This document shows, piece by piece, positions 60,296 through 64,000 of a DNA stretch of 64,000 bases. Every line of letters starts with the position of its first letter. The first letter of the stretch is position 1. The DNA comes from Bacillota bacterium (GTDB taxonomy: Bacteria; Bacillota; Clostridia; Acetivibrionales; DSM-1351). The position numbers and the translations under genes are program-made. The notes under the pieces were generated by a model, which worked only from the letters and a program-made list of their open reading frames with translations, was not told the DNA's origin and searched no databases. The stretch covers positions 248,001 to 312,000 of the forward strand of contig JAEXOY010000015.1 in the NCBI GenBank assembly GCA_023439045.1, written 5' to 3'.

Positions 60296-60390
60296 ATAAA
60301 AGAACTCTTGAAATAAAACAGAATTACTGAAATAAAACAGAACTACTGAAAAAAAACAGAACTACTGAAAAAACAGAACTTTTGAAATAA
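60280..60390. repeat. 19-bp repeat seeded by the ackA stop region
   Basis: Units like CAGAACTACTGAAATAAAA begin at 60301, 60320, 60339, 60358 and 60375 (steps 19, 19, 19, 17). The last codons of ackA (AAACTTTTGAAATAA) are a recognisable copy zero and a later unit repeats CTTTTGAAATAA exactly. Confidence 0.85.
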
Positions 60391-60402
60391 AGAATAGAAT
60401 TA

Positions 60403-60431
60403 TTGACAAACCTATTATTAGTTAGTATAAT
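60403..60431 (+). promoter_or_regulatory. Consensus promoter of yceD-rpmF
   Basis: Perfect TTGACA (60403-60408), 17-bp spacer, perfect TATAAT (60426-60431): the only full-consensus promoter found here, fitting a ribosomal-protein operon. Confidence 0.9.
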
Positions 60432-60461
60432 ATCAGTTGTCGGTTTTTAAGAGGGTTGCCT

Positions 60462-60959
60462 ATGAGAGTGAATGTGTCAGATATAGTAAAAGTTGAAGGA
60501 GCCGGAATAGATATCCAGTTCTGTGATAATTTACCTGGTTTGCAGGAGCTTTATACTAGTGCTACATTTTATCCTCCTTTTAAGTTTACAGGACGCATTG
60601 TCAACTTAGGAGGCTTATTGAAACTGAGTGGTATGCTTCATTTTGAATATAGCGGGAACTGCCTTAGATGCCTAAAAAGCATTAAGGATTCTTTAGAAGT
60701 AACTATTGAGGAAAACTTTGTTGAGGCAGTAGACTCTGAAGACAGTGATGCATATACGTTTGAGGGAAATGTTGTAGACATTGATAAGCCACTTATAGAC
60801 AATATTATTCTTGCTATTCCTATGACGTTGCTTTGCAGCGAGGACTGCAAGGGATTATGCAGTAACTGTGGCAATAATCTTAATAATAAAAATTGTAATT
60901 GTGATGAACGCGAAATAGTAGACCCAAGAATGGAAATACTTAAAGATTTTTTCAAGTAG
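60462..60959 (+). CDS. yceD: YceD family (DUF177) protein
   Basis: A 165-residue protein of the YceD/DUF177 family, which is encoded before rpmF in most bacteria and affects 23S rRNA or large-subunit assembly. It has the CLRCLKS pair near 67, the acidic ENFVEAVDSED region, and LCSEDCKGLCSNCGNNLN near the end, a probable zinc site. ATG 60462 follows GAGGG by 6 nt. rpmF follows after 43 bp. Confidence 0.94.
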   Translation: MRVNVSDIVKVEGAGIDIQFCDNLPGLQELYTSATFYPPFKFTGRIVNLGGLLKLSGMLHFEYSGNCLRCLKSIKDSLEVTIEENFVEAVDSEDSDAYTFEGNVVDIDKPLIDNIILAIPMTLLCSEDCKGLCSNCGNNLNNKNCNCDEREIVDPRMEILKDFFK

Positions 60960-61002
60960 GTTTCTACTTAGATGGTTGCATTATAGTAGGGAGGTGTTAT
61001 TG

Positions 61003-61185
61003 ATGGCAAATCCAAAGCGTAGATGGTCCAAAGCAAGAACAGGTAAAAGAAGATCCCAGTGGAAACTGGCGTCACCAACTCTGGTTAGCTGCCCACAGTG
61101 TCACGTTTTCAAGCTGCCTCACAAGGTATGCGGTGAATGTGGATATTATGATGGCAAACAAGTAGTTAAAGTAGAAGCTAAATAA
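61003..61185 (+). CDS. rpmF: 50S ribosomal protein L32
   Basis: A 60-residue ribosomal protein. MANPKRRWSKARTGKRRSQWK and the zinc ribbon C-PQ-C...C-GE-C are complete, so this is the zinc-binding form. GGGAGGTG precedes the ATG. Follows yceD as in most Firmicutes. Confidence 0.98.
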   Translation: MANPKRRWSKARTGKRRSQWKLASPTLVSCPQCHVFKLPHKVCGECGYYDGKQVVKVEAK

Positions 61186-61198
61186 TTATATTGTCATT

Positions 61199-61234
61199 AA
61201 AGCAGCAGGCTCAATGTAGTCATGCTGCTTTTTT
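61199..61234 (+). terminator. Terminator of rpmF
   Basis: AAAGCAGCA (61199-61207) pairs with TGCTGCTTT (61223-61231), then more T. Confidence 0.85.
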
Positions 61235-61380
61235 GTGACAATAATTCTTGAGTCAATAATGTTGTATTTGACTTCGGAAAACTGTACATAATAAGATAAA
61301 TACAGGGATTATCATGCATTCTTTTTTAGATATACCATAAAGCTGTAAGTTTTGCAGCACACGAAAGGACGGATTTTGAG

Positions 61381-62688
61381 TTGTCCTCAAAAAACAAGGT
61401 TTGCGCCATACAAAAAGGAAGTATTGCTGAAGAGGCAGATATTGAAGTAGGAGATGTACTTCTTTCTATAAATTCGCAGGTTATCGAAGATATTTTTGAT
61501 TACAGGTTTTATTGTCTTTCGGAAGAATTGCTACTGGAAGTTCAAAAGCCTGATGGTGAGATATGGGAAATAGAGATTGAAAAAGACGAAAATGAGGACT
61601 TGGGTATTGAGTTTGAAGACTCCATGATTGAGGCAAGAAGCTGTACAAATAATTGCATTTTTTGCTTTATTGACCAGTTACCAAAAGGCATGAGGGATAC
61701 TGTCTACTTTAAAGACGATGATTCCAGACTTTCTTTTCTTTCGGGTAACTATGTTACTCTTACAAATATTAAGGAAGAGGATTTAAAGAGGATAATAAGG
61801 TATAGGATGTCCCCTATTAATGTTTCGGTTCATACCACAAATCCGGAACTAAGAGTTAAAATGCTCAACAACCGATTTGCCGGCGATGTAATGGACAAAA
61901 TCAAAATGCTTACTGATGCAGGAATCGAGGTTAATTGCCAGATAGTGCTATGCAAAAGCATAAATGACGGTCAAGAGCTGGACAATACTATCGCTGATTT
62001 GGTGTGCCTTTATCCTGATATGAAAAGTATTTCAGTGGTACCGGTTGGTATCACAAAATATAGAGAGAACTTATTCGAGCTAGAGTCTTTTGATACAGAA
62101 AGTTGCCAGCAGGTTATCAAGCAAGTTCATGAATGGCAGAGAAAGCTCATGGACGAAAAGGGCTCTTCTATTGTATATCTGGCAGATGAATTTTATATAA
62201 ATGCAGGATATGAGATTCCTGACTATAATCATTATGAAGAATTTCCACAGATTGAAAACGGGGTTGGTTTGCTTGCCTTGTTAAAACATGAAGTGGGTAT
62301 AGAGTTGAAGCGAAAAGCAAAGCAGGCCCCAAAAAGGAACATTAGCATTGCAACAGGTAGACTTGTCTATAAAAATATATTAAAATTGGTAGATAGTATC
62401 ACATCTGTATATAGTCAGATTAGTGTTAATGTTTATGCGATTGAAAATGATTTCTTTGGTCCTATGGTTACTGTGAGTGGACTCTTGACAGGGCGGGACA
62501 TTATAAATCAGCTGATTGATAAGCCTTTGGGAGATGAATTGCTCATTACACGAAGTATGCTCAAAGCGGGGGAAACAGTTTTTCTGGACGACTGTACTGT
62601 CCAACAGCTTGAGCAGGAGTTAAAAGTTAAGGTTCGCATTGTAGAGAATAACGGCAAGGATTTTGTAAATGCAATTACCGGAAAGTAG
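61381..62688 (+). CDS. DUF512 radical-SAM-like protein with N-terminal PDZ-like domain
   Basis: A 435-residue protein. Residues 1-70 look like a PDZ domain (GSIAEEADIEVGDVLLSIN). A radical-SAM-like cysteine block, CTNNCIFCFIDQLPKGMR (CxxxCxxC), is at about 86. The C-terminal DUF512 domain ends with GRDIINQLIDKPLGDELLI and VFLDDCT. The reaction is unknown. The start is a TTG with AAAGGA upstream; no ATG is suitable. It lies just before der, the usual order in Clostridia. Confidence 0.9.
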   Translation: MSSKNKVCAIQKGSIAEEADIEVGDVLLSINSQVIEDIFDYRFYCLSEELLLEVQKPDGEIWEIEIEKDENEDLGIEFEDSMIEARSCTNNCIFCFIDQLPKGMRDTVYFKDDDSRLSFLSGNYVTLTNIKEEDLKRIIRYRMSPINVSVHTTNPELRVKMLNNRFAGDVMDKIKMLTDAGIEVNCQIVLCKSINDGQELDNTIADLVCLYPDMKSISVVPVGITKYRENLFELESFDTESCQQVIKQVHEWQRKLMDEKGSSIVYLADEFYINAGYEIPDYNHYEEFPQIENGVGLLALLKHEVGIELKRKAKQAPKRNISIATGRLVYKNILKLVDSITSVYSQISVNVYAIENDFFGPMVTVSGLLTGRDIINQLIDKPLGDELLITRSMLKAGETVFLDDCTVQQLEQELKVKVRIVENNGKDFVNAITGK

Positions 62689-62705
62689 AAAGGGAGGTAC
62701 AGCAA

Positions 62706-64000
62706 GTGCCAAAACCAATAGTTGCAGTAGTTGGCAGACCGAATGTCGGAAAGTCAACATTTTTTAATTATCTTGCGGGTAGCAGGATATCCATAGTTGA
62801 AGATACCCCTGGTGTTACCAGAGATAGAATTTATACCGAAGTTGAATGGCGTAGTAGAAAGTTCACCATGATTGACACAGGTGGAATCGAGCCATATTCA
62901 GAAGATATAATAATGCAGCAAATGAAGCGTCAGGCGGAAATAGCCATAGAGACCGCGGATGTAATAATTTTTATGGTAGATGCAAAGGATGGTATGACAG
63001 CCACTGACAAAGAGGTAGCTACCATGCTCAGAAAATCTCATAAGCCAATTGTACTTACTGTCAATAAGGTTGACAGAGTTGGCGATCCTCCACCAGAGGT
63101 ATATGAATTTTATAATCTAGGTATGGGCGATATGATTGTAATATCATCAGTTCATGGTTTAGGTATGGGGGATGTGCTGGATGCAGTTTATGAGCATTTT
63201 CCTGATGAAAACAATGAAGAAGATGATGATGAGACTATAAAGGTTGCGGTTGTAGGTAAACCAAATGCGGGTAAGTCCTCACTAATCAATTCAATACTAG
63301 GTGAAGACAGGGTAATTGTCAGCAATATACCGGGCACTACAAGGGATGCCATTGATACCCATGTAGAAAAAGATGGACAGAAATTTACCTTTATTGATAC
63401 AGCAGGTATAAGGAAGAGAAGTAAAATAAACGAAAATATTGAGAAATACAGTGCGATCCGCTCTTGGACAGCCATAGAAAGAGCTGATGTCTGTCTCATA
63501 ATGATTGATGCTGAAGATGGAGTTACTGAGCAGGATACCAAGATTGCTGGCTATGCTCATCAACAGGGCAAAGCATCAATAATTGTTATTAATAAATGGG
63601 ACTTAATTGAAAAGCAAACAGGAACACTTGAGGAATATAGAAAGACAGTGCATGAAAAGCTTGGTTTTATGACATATGCGCCTGTTATCTTTATTTCTGC
63701 AAAAACTGGACAAAGGGTTAACAAGATATATGAACTGATTAAGTTTGTAGCTGATCAAGCTGCTTTCAGAATTTCCACAGGAATGCTCAATGACTTAGTA
63801 TATGAAGCTGTTGCAATGGTTCAGCCGCCTTCTGATAAGGGAAAAAGGCTAAGGATTTACTATATGACTCAGGCTTCCATTAAGCCACCAACTTTTATTA
63901 TTTTCGTTAATGACCTGGAGCTTTTCCATTATTCATATGAACGATATCTTGAAAACCAACTCAGAAAAAGCTTTGGTTTTGAGGGTACACCTATACGGTT
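62706..64000 (+). CDS. der: Ribosome-assembly GTPase Der (EngA), 3' end cut
   Basis: At least 431 codons of a tandem GTPase; the frame runs off the window with about ten codons missing compared with the usual length. The first G domain has GRPNVGKST, DTPGVTRD, DTGG and NKVD; the second has GKPNAGKSS, DTAG and NKWD; a KH-like domain ends in FEGTPIR. Der is essential for 50S subunit assembly. The start is GTG 62706, with GGGAGG upstream and 17 bp after the DUF512 gene. Confidence 0.97.
   Translation, partial: MPKPIVAVVGRPNVGKSTFFNYLAGSRISIVEDTPGVTRDRIYTEVEWRSRKFTMIDTGGIEPYSEDIIMQQMKRQAEIAIETADVIIFMVDAKDGMTATDKEVATMLRKSHKPIVLTVNKVDRVGDPPPEVYEFYNLGMGDMIVISSVHGLGMGDVLDAVYEHFPDENNEEDDDETIKVAVVGKPNAGKSSLINSILGEDRVIVSNIPGTTRDAIDTHVEKDGQKFTFIDTAGIRKRSKINENIEKYSAIRSWTAIERADVCLIMIDAEDGVTEQDTKIAGYAHQQGKASIIVINKWDLIEKQTGTLEEYRKTVHEKLGFMTYAPVIFISAKTGQRVNKIYELIKFVADQAAFRISTGMLNDLVYEAVAMVQPPSDKGKRLRIYYMTQASIKPPTFIIFVNDLELFHYSYERYLENQLRKSFGFEGTPIR

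Overview
The window is a low-GC, gene-dense stretch from an anaerobic, Gram-positive, fermentative bacterium. Most likely it is a cellulolytic member of the Clostridia related to the Ruminiclostridium/Acetivibrio group; that is inferred from gene content, since no marker phylogeny was run. Supporting signs are a GH9 cellulase lipoprotein, a five-gene electron-bifurcating [FeFe]-hydrogenase operon arranged as in cellulolytic clostridia, pyruvate formate-lyase, pta-ackA, a Re-type citrate synthase, meso-DAP dehydrogenase, IreB/RuvX/DUF1292, strong AGGAGG ribosome binding sites, and T-box and ZTP riboswitch regulation. There is no phage block, IS element or CRISPR array. The only mobile-type gene is one large serine recombinase.

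Layout: 0.3-8 kb, a cytosolic parvulin, an amino-acid permease and lower glycolysis (an in-frame PGK-TPI fusion, gpmI, eno). 8-12 kb, VanZ, a DUF2975/XRE/DUF4153 membrane-regulator module and secG. 12-20 kb, RNA and housekeeping genes (HD protein, rnr, DUF523, an HPr-like protein without the usual histidine, mtaB, ireB, an Fe-S aldo/keto reductase, ruvX, DUF1292). 20-25 kb, the hydrogenase operon. 25-32 kb, the GH9 enzyme, a flavin reductase, pflB under a ZTP riboswitch, and a chemoreceptor. 32-37 kb, Re-citrate synthase, aconitase, a GntR regulator and ddh. 38-45 kb, tRNA-Glu, an rRNA methyltransferase, a pseudouridine synthase, a methyltransferase, a cytosolic starch-binding-domain protein, a Na/Pi symporter and a polysaccharide deacetylase. 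45-49 kb, a methyl-cycle/C1 group (ahcY, mtaD, 5-formyl-THF cyclo-ligase). 49-58 kb, the recombinase, then gltX-glnS-apgM behind a Glu T-box, then a membrane spermidine-synthase-like protein. 58-64 kb, pta-ackA, yceD-rpmF, a DUF512 radical-SAM-like protein and der, which is cut by the window end.

The genes fit one physiology: glycolysis to pyruvate, then acetyl-CoA, acetate, formate and H2, with a Re-citrate synthase branch toward glutamate. Two regulatory links can be read directly. The ZTP riboswitch ties pflB to folate/C1 status. A 26-bp palindrome over the citrate synthase promoter shares its TTGTATACAA core with the pta promoter, and a GntR regulator gene sits in the citrate synthase operon.

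The most unusual trait of the window is its intergenic DNA. Many gaps hold their own private short tandem array (unit lengths of about 9.5, 16, 17, 19, 20, 21, 25 and 64-66 bp). Several arrays are built from gene edges, so that start or stop codons are duplicated. One of them forms a chain of overlapping micro-ORFs in front of the 5-formyl-THF cyclo-ligase gene.
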